A DNA stretch of 64,000 nt, from assembly GCF_018918025.1 (NCBI RefSeq), contig NZ_JAHLPT010000008.1, positions 1 through 64,000 on the forward strand, given 5' to 3'. This DNA comes from Oscillibacter sp. MSJ-31. Lineage in GTDB: Bacteria > Bacillota > Clostridia > Oscillospirales > Oscillospiraceae. Positions 8,017 to 19,500 of this stretch are shown piece by piece. Every line of letters begins with the position of its first letter. Within the stretch, counting starts at the first letter, position 1. Below the pieces are notes generated by a model. The model was not told the DNA's origin. It was given only the letters and a program-made list of their open reading frames with translations, and made no database searches. The position numbers and the translations under genes were made by a program.

Positions 8017-8781
8017 ATGGCGGCAAGAGGAAGAAAGCCCAGCGGACTGCTGACGCGGCAAAGACTGCTGCGCGCGGCTGTGGCGCTGTTTTTAGAAAAA
8101 GGATATACCCAAACCACCACTACGGAAATTTCAAGGGCGGCAGGCATCGGACAAAGCTCGTTTTTCCATGTGTTCCCCAGCAAGGAGGCGCTGCTGCTGG
8201 AGCTGGTGCAGCGGATGTTCGACGGGCAGTTTGCTCTGGCGGAGCAGCACGCGGCGGCGCAGGACCCCGTTTTCATGTATGCGGTGGAAACGGCATTGCA
8301 GCTTCACATCGCGGAGCTGACGGAGCCGCTGCGGGAGCTGTACGTCACGGCCTACTCGCTGCCGACCACAGCGGCATACCTTTATAAGAGCATGACAACG
8401 CGCCTAAAGCTCGTCTTCGGCAGCTACATGCCGCAAGCCCAGCTCAAGGACTTCTATGAAATGGAGATTGCCTCGGGCAGCCTGATGCGGGGCTTCATGT
8501 CCGTCCCCTGCGACCTGTACTTCACGATCGACGCCAAGGTCAACCGTTTTCTGGAATGCTCCCTGAAACTCTATGACATTCCGAAGCCCCAACGCGAGGC
8601 AATGATCACCGCAATTTCAAAAATCGACCTGCACGCCATGGCAGCGGGCATTATTCAAAAAACCGTGCAGCAAGCCGAGGCAGGATTCGAGGCGCTTTCC
8701 AACCCAACAGCCGAACAATGCATGGGAGCAGCAAACCGGAGCACCATGCCCGCAGCAGAGTCTAAAGGAGGACCGCTATGA
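8017..8781 (+). CDS. TetR/AcrR family transcriptional regulator
   Basis: The 254-residue protein has a TetR-type DNA-binding domain at residues about 13-60 (TRQRLLRAAVALFLEKGY, TTTEISRAAGIGQSSFFHVF) and a ligand-binding helical domain behind it. Its C-terminus is longer than usual and low in complexity. The stop codon overlaps the ATG of the 2570-residue surface protein (ATGA at 8778-8781), so the two are translationally coupled. That makes it the likely controller of the surface-protein cluster, acting on the palindrome over its own promoter. The inducing ligand cannot be told from sequence. Confidence 0.88.
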   Translation: MAARGRKPSGLLTRQRLLRAAVALFLEKGYTQTTTTEISRAAGIGQSSFFHVFPSKEALLLELVQRMFDGQFALAEQHAAAQDPVFMYAVETALQLHIAELTEPLRELYVTAYSLPTTAAYLYKSMTTRLKLVFGSYMPQAQLKDFYEMEIASGSLMRGFMSVPCDLYFTIDAKVNRFLECSLKLYDIPKPQREAMITAISKIDLHAMAAGIIQKTVQQAEAGFEALSNPTAEQCMGAANRSTMPAAESKGGPL

Positions 8782-11700
8782 AATCACCCCACACCTTTCC
8801 AAACCGCAGCCTTTCACGCAGGCTGCTGAGCACCTTTTTAAGCCTTGCCATGGTGCTGAGCCTGCTCCCGGTATGGACGCTGCCCGCCATGGCAGACGGC
8901 GGCGCAGTGATCTACGACCGCAAAACGCCGGAGGTGTCCATTCTCAACGCCTACTCCGGCAGAAGCGAGAAGCTGTACAGCGCCATCAAGGGCGACGGCG
9001 CCTCCGCCTACAACGGCATAGGCTTATACAAGCGCCAGAGCACCGGTGCGCAGGCAAAGTACAGCGACCGCGCCACGGGAAACAACGAGGGTAAGGCTTG
9101 GGACTTTGACCTCGGCAAAACTGCCCCGGTGCTCAAGGAACTGGTGCAGGTGTCCGAAAACCTTCAGCTCAACACCTCCGCCACCTTCTATAACCGCACC
9201 CACAGCCACAGCCACTACAGCTGGAAAGAAGTCAAGACCTATACAGCCGAGATGACGGTGACGGAAAAGGTCACCTCCACTTTCAGCGGCAGCACAAGGG
9301 TCATCGACGGCTGGAGCGACAAGTCACGGACTTATCCCCGTATCGGCGACCTCGGCGGAGTCCAGAGCAACAACTCCGACGGCTTCAACACCATTTACTA
9401 TAAGAAAGACAACGACTATTGCAGCCTGCAATTCAGCCACCGCACCTTTGCGTGGAAGGACTTCGAGTACCGCACCTGCACCTGCGGCGGCTCCTATGCC
9501 GAGAATTTCGTGGTGGCGTTCCGCGACGAGCGCGCCCCGGTCTGCACCGGCGCGTCCTACAGCGTGGATGGCGGCAGCTGGGTCAAGAGCACAAAGGGCG
9601 TCCGCGTGGGCGCGGGGCAGAGCGTGCGCATCAAGCTCAGCTTTAACGAGCCCATCCGCTTTGCCGACGATTCGGCCAATCACGGCGACCTCAAGCTGAT
9701 CCTTCAGCCTGACGGCACTTCTGCCGACACCAGTCCCGCCGCCGGCCTCGCTGAGCTCAGCGGCAACGACCTGATCTTCCAATATACTGTGCCCCAGGGC
9801 CAGAATCTGGAGATCAACACCCTCAACACCTCCAGACTTTTCGGCGAAAACCTGCCGCTCAAGCAGGTAGGCCCCAACGGCAGCTTCTCCATCGCCGGAG
9901 ATATAAAGGTCAACGGCAGCACCCTTGGCCTGTCCACCACCACCAGCTACATCACCGACCTTGCGGGCAACGCCATCGTGCGCAAGGACCTCTCCTCCGC
10001 CAACCTGACGCTGGACACCACCGTCCCCTATGTGGAGAAGGTGACCTTTGACCTGGCGCTGAACAACGCCGATGTGAAGGAGGCTCTGGGCAAGGACAAG
10101 TGGGATGTCAACTCCGAGCAGTATCAGCGGGACTACACCGACGCGAGCGACCTGTACCTGGGCGCGGGCGACAGTCTCTCCCTGACGCTCCACATGAACG
10201 AGCGCGTGAAGGGCATCGCCATGACCGACATCGAGCAAGGCAGGGTCATCCACTGGCGGCATGCACTGGCCACCACCAACCTGAAGGACGCGGGCGGCAA
10301 CTATGTCACCTTGCGCTCCCAGTTCTTCCTGCCCTATGATAACCGCAATTCCGGCAACACCTGCTTCGTCATGCAGCCCATCACCATCGGCGAGGACTGG
10401 ACGGTGGATGGACACGACGGCAAAATCGTGGTCACAAAGCTTGAACTCAGCAAGGACACAACCAGTTCCTACGGCTCGCTGGACGATACGGTCACCGACC
10501 TTGCGGGCAACGCACTGAACAAAAGTCATGTAACCATCGCCCCCACCGCCAACGCCAACCCGCCCCTGCTGGACACGGTTGCTCCCACGGCGGAGGAGAT
10601 CGCGGACAGCTATGCTCAGGAGGACAACGGATTCCGCTACGGCGTGACGCTCTCCGACAACGCCTCCGGCTATGCGGGCATTTACGGCAGCTTCACCCTC
10701 AACAACGGCGGCGACGGCAAAGCCTATCAATATGAGTGGGCGGTGACCGCGAAGGCGGACACCGTGCCGAGCAAATGGAGCGTCGGCGTCACCGGCGTGG
10801 CGCAGCAGTTCAAGCAGACCGACCCCATCTATTTCCACATCCGTCCGCTAAGCGGTGAGCACTACGGCGACCTGTCCGGCTGCACCGTCACGGTGAACGC
10901 CCGGGACTACGCAGGCAACACCGGCGCTGCCACCCTGCCGCCCGACGGCAAGCTGGAATGGTACATCGATAACCTTGCCCCCACCGTCAAGTTCGGTGGC
11001 ACCGGGCGCAAATTGGACAGCGGCGGCACCAGCGGCACGCTGACCGCCCAGATTGTCCTCTCCGACTCTCAAGGCATTTCCGGCTGGCAGTTCGCGTGGA
11101 GCGACAGCGACACCAACGCGCCCGAGGCCGATACCTGGGAGAACGGTGCGGTGAGCGCCACCAGCAACGCCACCCCGGTCAATGTCTCCACCTCCGTCAC
11201 CGTGAACAAGGGCGAGCTGTTCTCCAAATATCTCTGGGTGAAGGCGACGGACAACTCCACCGGGCAGAACACATCCGAGCCGATCTGCCTGGGGCGCTGC
11301 AGCTATGACCTGCGCTCAGCGCAGTACCAGCTGAGCAACATCTCGGGGATCATGAAGACAGCCTCGCTGGAGATTCAGAGCCTTAGCGACACAGACGCGC
11401 TCTTCTTCCTCATCCAGGCAGAGGACGACAGCGACTACGCCCTGCTGCGCGCCTACGGCGGAGAATCCAACGCCGGTCGCGTAAAGGGCAACATCTTTGG
11501 AAACGAAAACCCGTGGGACGGCATCTGCGTCACCTATGAAAAGAACACGAACACGGAAAATACGTGGACCTATTCTCTGCGCAATGCCGACAGCTCCGAC
11601 GCAAAGGCGACCCTCAGCAAGCTGAGAGACGGCACCTTCAGCGGCGAGCTGACTGTCACAATCCTCTCCGGCAAGTCCGAAACCGTAAACTCGCAGCAGG

Positions 11701-14700
11701 AAGGTTATGCGTGGGTGCTGGGCAACGGCACCTATTCCTTCAGCGCAGATACGCTCAAGCTGCGGGTGGCGGGCGAAAATGTGGACAATTATGAAGCCAT
11801 CGCCATCCGCTGCGAGGACGATCTAAACCGGCTGCTGCCCACTCCCGCCGGACTGCGCTTCACCGTCTCCATCGACAAGGACAAGAACGGCTGGGGATAT
11901 GAGGACATCAACTGGCAGGAGAGCTATGTGCGGCTGGTCAATATGTTACAGGGACAGAATGCAGAATACTTGCTGCCCCTCGGCCCCTTCCAGGTCAACG
12001 CAGACGGCAGCACCACCCAGACCGTTACTGTCCCCGCCGGGGACTACCCCACCGGGCGCTACCGGGCGGAGCTGCACATGAAGTGTACCGCCGGCAAGGA
12101 CTATCTGGCAGTACTCGGCACGGACTTGGGGAACTACACCCCCGTCTATGTGGACGCCACCCGGCCCAGTGACGATTTCACACTGGCATCCGTCACCTAT
12201 AACCCGACTGCGTCGCGCACAGGCTCCAACCCCTACGGCCTTGCCGACAGCGAGAATTACGGTACGCGCCAGTGGACGGCGGAGGGCGGCGTTTACACGC
12301 TCCCCGTAAGCTTTGGCTACAACTTCGCCTCGTTTAACTATGCCGAGAGTGCCCACGATGTGCGGAATCTCTACACGATTCGCGTCACGGCGGAGAAGGA
12401 AACGGAGACCACCTTCCTCGACACCGGCTACACGGCAGGCAGCTTCTCCGTCCAGCTGTGGAACACCGCCCGGCCGGACAATCGGATCAGCCTTGACGCC
12501 ACCGACGGGGCAAAGCAGACGGAATTCACCAACGCCGTCGACAATTACAAGGTCGGCTTTGCCTTCAGCGAGAACGACCTGTGGAAAAACCAGGAACTCT
12601 ATCTGGCACCGGGCGTGGTCAACACCGTGGCCGTGCAGAAGGTTTACGCCAACGGACTGACGAGCAGCGTAAAGTATGTGCAGATCAAACCCGTGGACGA
12701 CCACATCAACGGCACGACAACCATCGACGCCCAGACCCGCGAGCTGGTGTTCACGCCGGAGATCGGCGCGAACACCGCCGGCGCCAGCGTCTACGCCTGG
12801 GCATGGCAGAATGAAAATATGAACACGCGCAGCATCAACGACGAGACGCCGGACGATAAACACTATCTCAACGGTGGCGGCGTGCGCATCGACCTGACAG
12901 CGCAGGCCGACGGCACCTGGAGAGCCCCGCTGCTGGCCGGCGGCGCCTGCTATCAGGTCATCACCGAAAGCGCCACGGGCAGCCTGCGGGAGCTGCCCAC
13001 ACAGGTCTATCAGCGCGCGCCGTGGTTCGACAACTGCTTTGTATATGCAGACGATCAAGACTACTTCCGCTATCAGAATGACATTGAAATCAAAGATAAC
13101 AAAGACGGCACCTATACCATGCAATTTGCGGTCAGGGACGACGGCGAAACGCTGAAAGACGGACTGGACATCGACCTTGCCATGACCTTCAAGACCGCCG
13201 ACAGCGAGAATACCCACAGCCTGAACATCCACTACGCAGACGCAGCGGCGGCCATCCGCACCTCCAGTGGAAATTCGTCGGAGGTGCCGAAGGACTTCAC
13301 AGGGGCACTCCAGGAATGGCTCCCCGACGGCGCGGAGGCCTCCGGCGTTCTCTGCGTCAAGCTCACGCCGTATGAGCCGTTCAGCTACGGCAACAACCCC
13401 AGAAATGCGGCGTACAAGCGGGATGTCCTGAATGTGGAGATCCTTGCTGCATACCCCGAGGGTTACGACACGATGGATGTCTCCGCAACCGCTACGGACG
13501 CCATGGGCAACGCGGGCAGCAAGACCGCGGCGGGCGTTGATATCCAAAACAAATATGTCGCCCCGAAACCCAAAGCGGACGCTTCCGGCATGGTCGGCTC
13601 CCTCGACGCATCTGCCGATTTCGCCGTGGAGTTCAACCGTCCCGTCTACCCGGCGGACTCCTGGGCGTGGCGAGCCGCGGACAACGAGGATCAGCCCTAC
13701 GCCACGAAATGGGCGCAGGCCTTCCCCGTTCCCGGCAACGGGGCGTGGGAGATCCAGTACCTGGACATCTTCGGCAAGCTGATCACCAAAACCATCACCA
13801 CCGATGCCTTTACCGACGCGGAGGGCAAAGACTGGAGCATAAAGCTGAATATCTCCGCCACGGAGCCGACCGCCGACCCGGTGATCCTCCGCCTCAGCTC
13901 CGGGATCGGCTACATCGGCGTCCATGACAGCAATGTTCACTGGATCTATGAGGACGGCAAGTACCTCATTCAGGATCGGCAGGTGACCATCGACGAGAAC
14001 GGCCGCTACACCGCCGCCTGCTACGAGTATGACGAAACCAACTCCGAGCAGCGTGCGAAAAGCAGCATCAAGATTTACATCGATAACATCGTAAACGGCG
14101 CGCCCACGGCACAGGTGCACTACTATGTGCAGGCGCTGGGGCAGGAATTTACGCAGTCCGAGCTGGACGCTTACGCCGCCAGCGGCGTGACCGTTACCGG
14201 CAATGTCCGCGCGTGGTACACCACCGCCCGCCATGTGACGCCCACCGACGGCACCGGCAGCGACTTCCTCTTCACGCCCGACAGCGCGGCCTCCCACACC
14301 TTTACCTATGCCGACGATTTCGGCAACACCGGCAGCGTGACCGCCGCGCTCCCCGCCGGTCTGACCCTGAAAGCGCCCCCGCAGCCCCCGAAGGACACCA
14401 CTCCGCCCGACGTGGATGTGGATATTTACGTCAAGCGCAGCGGCAGCTATACCCGCGCGGGGGCCTTCCTCGCAACGGACAGCAAGGCGGTCATCGACGA
14501 CAAATTCGACGCCCTCGGCTATGTGCAGGGGTATAGCCTCACTGTCAAAGCCACCGACGAGTCCGGCATTGAGCGCATCACTGTGGCAGGGGACGGCGCC
14601 GCCATCACAGGCAATGTCATCACCATCACCGCGCCGGGAACCTTCACCGTCACGGTGACAGACAAGGCGGTGGATCCGGCGACGGGGAAGAGCGCACCCA

Positions 14701-16490
14701 ACCAGACCCTGTTCACCTTCACCGTGCCGGACAAGATCGACAATACGCCGCCCACAGTGACGGTAACGCCGGTGTCCACCAGCCTGTACAGCAAGAATCT
14801 ATATGTCAGGGTAGCAGACACCAGCGGCGCAGCGGCCCTCATGTCCCCTGCGGGACTGGATATCGTGCCCGATACTACGACGGACAACTATGATAAGCAG
14901 CACATAGGTGCGTATAAGTATGTGGCAGCGGACAATAAAACAGTGCAGTTCACCGCCATTGATGAGGCGGGCAACACCGGAAGTACGTCCGCAACCATCT
15001 CCGGCATCGACACCGAGCCGCCGGAGTTGACCGTCCGCTGGTCGCCGTCGCGTCGCGTGCAGGATGCCGAAACGGGCAAGTATACCTATATAGACAAATA
15101 CCCCACCGATCAGACGGTCAACACCAATATCACCGCCCATATCCTCAGCAACAAGGCCATGTATGACCTGAGTGTAACGGTTGCGGGCAAAGACATCCAG
15201 CTGTTGGCCGCCGGAAAGGCCACAGCTGATAACCCGCATGTGATCAAACACGCGCAGGATGGAACCACCATCGCCACCATCACCGCCGTACCGGAGCGAG
15301 TGACCGTGACCTACGAGCAGGGTTATGGCGAGCTGAAATTCACCGCCTCGTCCGCCAACGGCAAGAGCACAGCGGTAACGCTCAACGGGGTCACCGTCAT
15401 CGATAAGGTCGCGCCAGAGGTCAATCAGATGATCAAGCGCTATGACCGCGCTGGGAAGGAAGTGGGCAGCACGGATGCCGCCTATCAGGCTGTTGTGGCG
15501 CTCTATCCGAGTGAATCGGTCACTTCTGCCAACTACGGCGGCTGGACTAACTACGAACTGCCGAACGGCACCGTGGAGAGACGCCCCGACCGGTACGGCC
15601 CCAGCGAGAAGATGACATACCTGAGCCTTACCTTCACCGCCAATGGCACCTATAACGTCCGCTTTGCCGATCAGGCGGGCAATACGGCCGTCGTACCCGT
15701 CACCATCACAGGCATCGACCGCACCGCGCCGGAGTTGACTGTCACAACGGTCGAGGAAAGCAATCAGGTCAAGGCGACGATCACGGCAAATGAAAACTGC
15801 AAGGTAACCGCCGACGGAACCGACTACACCATGACCGCAAACACCTCGCAGACAGTCACCTTCAGCAAAAACGGCACCTTCGCCATCACGGCGACGGACG
15901 CCGCGGGCAACGAGAGCTTCAAGACGGTCCGCGTGGGCAGCATCGACAATGACCCGCCGTCCATCAGCTTTGACAACGGCACCATCTATGTGACCGAGGG
16001 CACTGCGGCGGATGCGCTGAAGGAAGAGCTGGATAAGGGCTATACGGTCTGGGACAATGTGACAGCTAAAAACGATCTGACGGTCACCTATGACAGCAGC
16101 GCAGTTAACCTGACCGCCGCCGGGCAGTACGCCGTCACCTATACCGTCACCGACAAGGCGGGCAACAAAACCACCGCCAATCGCTTCGTGCGCGTCATCG
16201 GCGCGAATACCGTGTGCGTAAGCATCGACGGTAAGCTCATCCTGCCGGACAGCACCGCAGTGCTTCGCCCCGGCGCGCACACGCTGACGCTGCAGAATAG
16301 CGATCAGCCCTATTCCATCAAGGCGCGCCGCGGCATCCTCAGCGCGGGACAGATGAAGTATCTCTCCGGCAGCTCCCTGCACTTCGATGCAGACGGCAAA
16401 TTCACCGTAAGCAGCACAGGCTATTACACGCTGCTTGTGACGACCCAAGACCGACAGACCATCCGCGTCCTGCTCTACGTCGAGCAGTAA
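8778..16490 (+). CDS. Giant secreted Ig-like repeat protein (2570 aa)
   Basis: A Sec signal peptide ends near AMA-DG (about residue 40). The rest is beta-rich and extracytoplasmic, built from bacterial Ig-like modules with the recurring pattern D-x-x-P-P/A-P at domain starts (about residues 1871, 1986, 2078, 2313, 2389) and DxAGN near their ends (DLAGNAI, DEAGNTG, DQAGNTA, DAAGNES, DKAGNK). A distinct module from about 2476 closes the protein. I see no LPxTG, SLH or transmembrane segment, so nothing in the chain itself would hold it to the cell. The partner encoded next has SLH domains, and an SLH-anchored protease follows, so the giant protein may be displayed through, or processed by, these. 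Adhesin or matrix component is the most likely role. Confidence 0.8.
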   Translation: MKSPHTFPNRSLSRRLLSTFLSLAMVLSLLPVWTLPAMADGGAVIYDRKTPEVSILNAYSGRSEKLYSAIKGDGASAYNGIGLYKRQSTGAQAKYSDRATGNNEGKAWDFDLGKTAPVLKELVQVSENLQLNTSATFYNRTHSHSHYSWKEVKTYTAEMTVTEKVTSTFSGSTRVIDGWSDKSRTYPRIGDLGGVQSNNSDGFNTIYYKKDNDYCSLQFSHRTFAWKDFEYRTCTCGGSYAENFVVAFRDERAPVCTGASYSVDGGSWVKSTKGVRVGAGQSVRIKLSFNEPIRFADDSANHGDLKLILQPDGTSADTSPAAGLAELSGNDLIFQYTVPQGQNLEINTLNTSRLFGENLPLKQVGPNGSFSIAGDIKVNGSTLGLSTTTSYITDLAGNAIVRKDLSSANLTLDTTVPYVEKVTFDLALNNADVKEALGKDKWDVNSEQYQRDYTDASDLYLGAGDSLSLTLHMNERVKGIAMTDIEQGRVIHWRHALATTNLKDAGGNYVTLRSQFFLPYDNRNSGNTCFVMQPITIGEDWTVDGHDGKIVVTKLELSKDTTSSYGSLDDTVTDLAGNALNKSHVTIAPTANANPPLLDTVAPTAEEIADSYAQEDNGFRYGVTLSDNASGYAGIYGSFTLNNGGDGKAYQYEWAVTAKADTVPSKWSVGVTGVAQQFKQTDPIYFHIRPLSGEHYGDLSGCTVTVNARDYAGNTGAATLPPDGKLEWYIDNLAPTVKFGGTGRKLDSGGTSGTLTAQIVLSDSQGISGWQFAWSDSDTNAPEADTWENGAVSATSNATPVNVSTSVTVNKGELFSKYLWVKATDNSTGQNTSEPICLGRCSYDLRSAQYQLSNISGIMKTASLEIQSLSDTDALFFLIQAEDDSDYALLRAYGGESNAGRVKGNIFGNENPWDGICVTYEKNTNTENTWTYSLRNADSSDAKATLSKLRDGTFSGELTVTILSGKSETVNSQQEGYAWVLGNGTYSFSADTLKLRVAGENVDNYEAIAIRCEDDLNRLLPTPAGLRFTVSIDKDKNGWGYEDINWQESYVRLVNMLQGQNAEYLLPLGPFQVNADGSTTQTVTVPAGDYPTGRYRAELHMKCTAGKDYLAVLGTDLGNYTPVYVDATRPSDDFTLASVTYNPTASRTGSNPYGLADSENYGTRQWTAEGGVYTLPVSFGYNFASFNYAESAHDVRNLYTIRVTAEKETETTFLDTGYTAGSFSVQLWNTARPDNRISLDATDGAKQTEFTNAVDNYKVGFAFSENDLWKNQELYLAPGVVNTVAVQKVYANGLTSSVKYVQIKPVDDHINGTTTIDAQTRELVFTPEIGANTAGASVYAWAWQNENMNTRSINDETPDDKHYLNGGGVRIDLTAQADGTWRAPLLAGGACYQVITESATGSLRELPTQVYQRAPWFDNCFVYADDQDYFRYQNDIEIKDNKDGTYTMQFAVRDDGETLKDGLDIDLAMTFKTADSENTHSLNIHYADAAAAIRTSSGNSSEVPKDFTGALQEWLPDGAEASGVLCVKLTPYEPFSYGNNPRNAAYKRDVLNVEILAAYPEGYDTMDVSATATDAMGNAGSKTAAGVDIQNKYVAPKPKADASGMVGSLDASADFAVEFNRPVYPADSWAWRAADNEDQPYATKWAQAFPVPGNGAWEIQYLDIFGKLITKTITTDAFTDAEGKDWSIKLNISATEPTADPVILRLSSGIGYIGVHDSNVHWIYEDGKYLIQDRQVTIDENGRYTAACYEYDETNSEQRAKSSIKIYIDNIVNGAPTAQVHYYVQALGQEFTQSELDAYAASGVTVTGNVRAWYTTARHVTPTDGTGSDFLFTPDSAASHTFTYADDFGNTGSVTAALPAGLTLKAPPQPPKDTTPPDVDVDIYVKRSGSYTRAGAFLATDSKAVIDDKFDALGYVQGYSLTVKATDESGIERITVAGDGAAITGNVITITAPGTFTVTVTDKAVDPATGKSAPNQTLFTFTVPDKIDNTPPTVTVTPVSTSLYSKNLYVRVADTSGAAALMSPAGLDIVPDTTTDNYDKQHIGAYKYVAADNKTVQFTAIDEAGNTGSTSATISGIDTEPPELTVRWSPSRRVQDAETGKYTYIDKYPTDQTVNTNITAHILSNKAMYDLSVTVAGKDIQLLAAGKATADNPHVIKHAQDGTTIATITAVPERVTVTYEQGYGELKFTASSANGKSTAVTLNGVTVIDKVAPEVNQMIKRYDRAGKEVGSTDAAYQAVVALYPSESVTSANYGGWTNYELPNGTVERRPDRYGPSEKMTYLSLTFTANGTYNVRFADQAGNTAVVPVTITGIDRTAPELTVTTVEESNQVKATITANENCKVTADGTDYTMTANTSQTVTFSKNGTFAITATDAAGNESFKTVRVGSIDNDPPSISFDNGTIYVTEGTAADALKEELDKGYTVWDNVTAKNDLTVTYDSSAVNLTAAGQYAVTYTVTDKAGNKTTANRFVRVIGANTVCVSIDGKLILPDSTAVLRPGAHTLTLQNSDQPYSIKARRGILSAGQMKYLSGSSLHFDADGKFTVSSTGYYTLLVTTQDRQTIRVLLYVEQ

Positions 16491-16508
16491 GAAAAGGAGG
16501 AAAAGCAA

Positions 16509-19500
16509 ATGAAGAAACGGCTCCTTTCATGGCTGCTCTGCGCAGCAATGGTGCTCGGCCTGCTGCCGACGATGGCCGTCACCGCGCTGGCTGACGAGCT
16601 GGCAGAGGCCTACACCCTCAGCGACGACTACATCAGCGTGTCCGTCAGCAAGAAAAACGGCGGCTTCACCGTGCGCACGGTGGAGGGTGACCGCCTGAAA
16701 AAGTCCGACAACAACAAAAAGCTGCTCTATCACGACGGGCAGTATGACACCTCCTTCCTGTCCTTCCGCGTGGGCACGGGGAACGCCTTCAAGGACTATC
16801 TCTTTGGCGGCAAATACCCCAACAGCAGCGGCGTGACCGTCACCGAGGAGAACGGCACCGTCAAGGCGGTTTGGAGCGTGGACAGCCTGACCTTCACCCA
16901 GAGCATTTCCCTCGCCAACACCAGCTCCAACGAGTCCGGCATGGTCAGCCTGAGCCTCAGCGTGACCAACAGCAGCGGCACGGCGGTGCCCGTCCAGACG
17001 CGCATCCTCTACGACACCGCCCTGGGCGAGCAGGACTTCGGCTACTATCAGTACAACGATACAAGCACGCAACAAACTGAAACGGTCAGTCAGGAAAAGG
17101 TGCTGACCAGCGGGATCCCGCAGCAGCTGTTCGCCACGGATGACCCCTACAGCCCCTCTGTGGTCGCCTACTCCGTCAACAGCGACAAGCAGCCCACCCA
17201 AGCAGCCTTCGGCCACTGGAGCCATCTGGCAAGCACCCTCTTTGACTTCACGCCGGTCGAGACGCTGGACTTCACCAACACCCGCAGCGAATACATGACC
17301 GCCGACAGCGCCTACGCCCTGTATTTCGATCTGGGCAGCGTGGCTGCGGGCGGCAGCACCTCCCTCAACACCTACTACGGCGTGTTTTCCAACCATCAAA
17401 CCCCCGCCAGTGACAGTGTGGCGGTCAATCTGACCGCCCCTGTCCGTCTGAAACTGAACGGCGAAAAAAACAACTTTGTCCCCGAAAGCGGCGTCAAGGG
17501 CAGCGCCCACTTCGCTGTGACGGTGGACTTCACCAACATCGCCGGAGAGGGCGCGCAGGATCTGAGCAATGTTGTTCTGGCGGTGCGGAGCAGCCGCAAT
17601 CTCCGCTCCCTCACGGACGATGGCGCCGTAACCACGAGTCAGGGCTATGAAACGACCGACCCCTTCACCATCCCCTACGCCGAGCTGAAGGTGGGCGAGA
17701 GCGAGACCAAAACGCTCTACTTTCAGGCCCGCCCAAGCACGGACGCCGCCTATGAGCGCATCACCGTCGGCGTGTACAAGCCGGATGCCAACGGTCAGCT
17801 CTCCGAGACCAACAAGCTGGGCGAGCGCATGGCCTATGTCCTGCTGCCCGGCAGCGACGGCGACGTGCCCCAGGTGAACTTCGCCGCCATGACGCCCAAG
17901 ATCATCTACACCGAGGGCACACGGCACCTCTTTGTCACGGTGACGAATCCGGATCTTCTGGCCGATACCGGCAAGTGGGATCTCAAGGTTTACAGCGAGG
18001 ACAAAAAGGTCAGCGTGCCCGTTCCCCATGAGAACATCACCATCAAGGACGGCATCATGGATGTGGCGCTGACGGAGGACATCAAGCTGTCCGAGGGCGG
18101 CTGGTATCTCCAGCTGGAGTGGACAGCTGCGGCGGTCTCTGCGAACATCGTCACCGCGGATAAAAAGCTCCAGACCGCGCCGGAGCTGCACTTCACCGTA
18201 TCCGCCGACAAGAAGTACAAGAACGACGCCTACGGTGTCCTCGCCGTGGTGGAGCGCAAGAGTGACTCCTATTACTCCCACGAGATCGTTTCCTTCAAGG
18301 ATGAGGCCGCCTATCAGTCCTTTGTAAAGGACAAGGTGGCTGACAACGGGAAGGACAACTACGAGGAGATCCTGCTGACCTTCAAGGGTGAGTTCACCAA
18401 AAAGGCGGTGAACGGCAAGGATCACTATATCGCCGCCAGCACCAAGAAGCTGGTGGACGGCAAGCATGAGGTGGATAACCCCATCGTCATCAACGGCTGC
18501 ATGGACTTCGAGGGCGGCTCGTTGGAGGTCTATTACGATACAGCCAACGCCATCTGCACGGAGTTTGACGGTGAGCTTTACACCAACACCGAGCGCACCT
18601 CCATCTGGAAGGGAAAGGCCATCCTCACCAAGATCGAGATGGGAACGAATTATTCGCTCATCCCCTACAATGAAAACGGCGAGCGCGGCTCCTACGAGCC
18701 CTATGGAAGCGGTGAGAGGAAGCTGAACACCGATGCTGCTCAAAATTTCACGGATAAGCCCATCACCCTCATCTGGCCCAGCGCCGCCGGCATCGGGCAG
18801 ACCCTCTCCGGCATGATTTTCAAGCTGGCCTATGCCCAGCTTGGCATCATGTATGAAACGGAGAACCAGACCAACAAGATCGAAGAGACCATCGGCTGCG
18901 TGGTGTCCTTCACCGCCGCGCTGGACCTCACCTTTGCCTCCGGCAAGGTGGACGAAAACGCAATAGAGCCGCCCACCTACTGGTCGAAGCTGCAGGAGCT
19001 GTGGAGCTCCTACGATGAATTGCAGTCCGGCAGCCTCTATCAGTACGCATACAACTCCGGCAAGTTCGAGCGGGCGCTGGACTGGTCGGAGATCGACGAG
19101 AGCGGCGGGGAGGACAACGAGAAGAACATAAAGGGCTCCGTCATGGTACGGGACGTTCTCTTCGGCTGCGGCGAGGGCTTCATCGGCGTAAACTTCGAGG
19201 TGGGCGTCGCCATTAAGAACTACATCTCGGGTCTGCCAGAGATCGAGGGCACCATCGAGGTGAAGACCATCAACGACTGGGCCTTCGGCGTGGATGGAAA
19301 AATCAAATTGGCCAACTTCACGGTGGAGGCCAAGGTGTCCTTCAAGAGCAAGAACAATATCCCCATCCCCGATGAGCTTTACGTCTTTGTCAGCGGCTTT
19401 GAGCCGGGCCTGAATATCGACGGCTGCGGCGTCATCTGGCTCACCGGCGGCGGAGGCGGCATCAAAAACCTTTACGACACCATCTTTATGACGCAGGCGG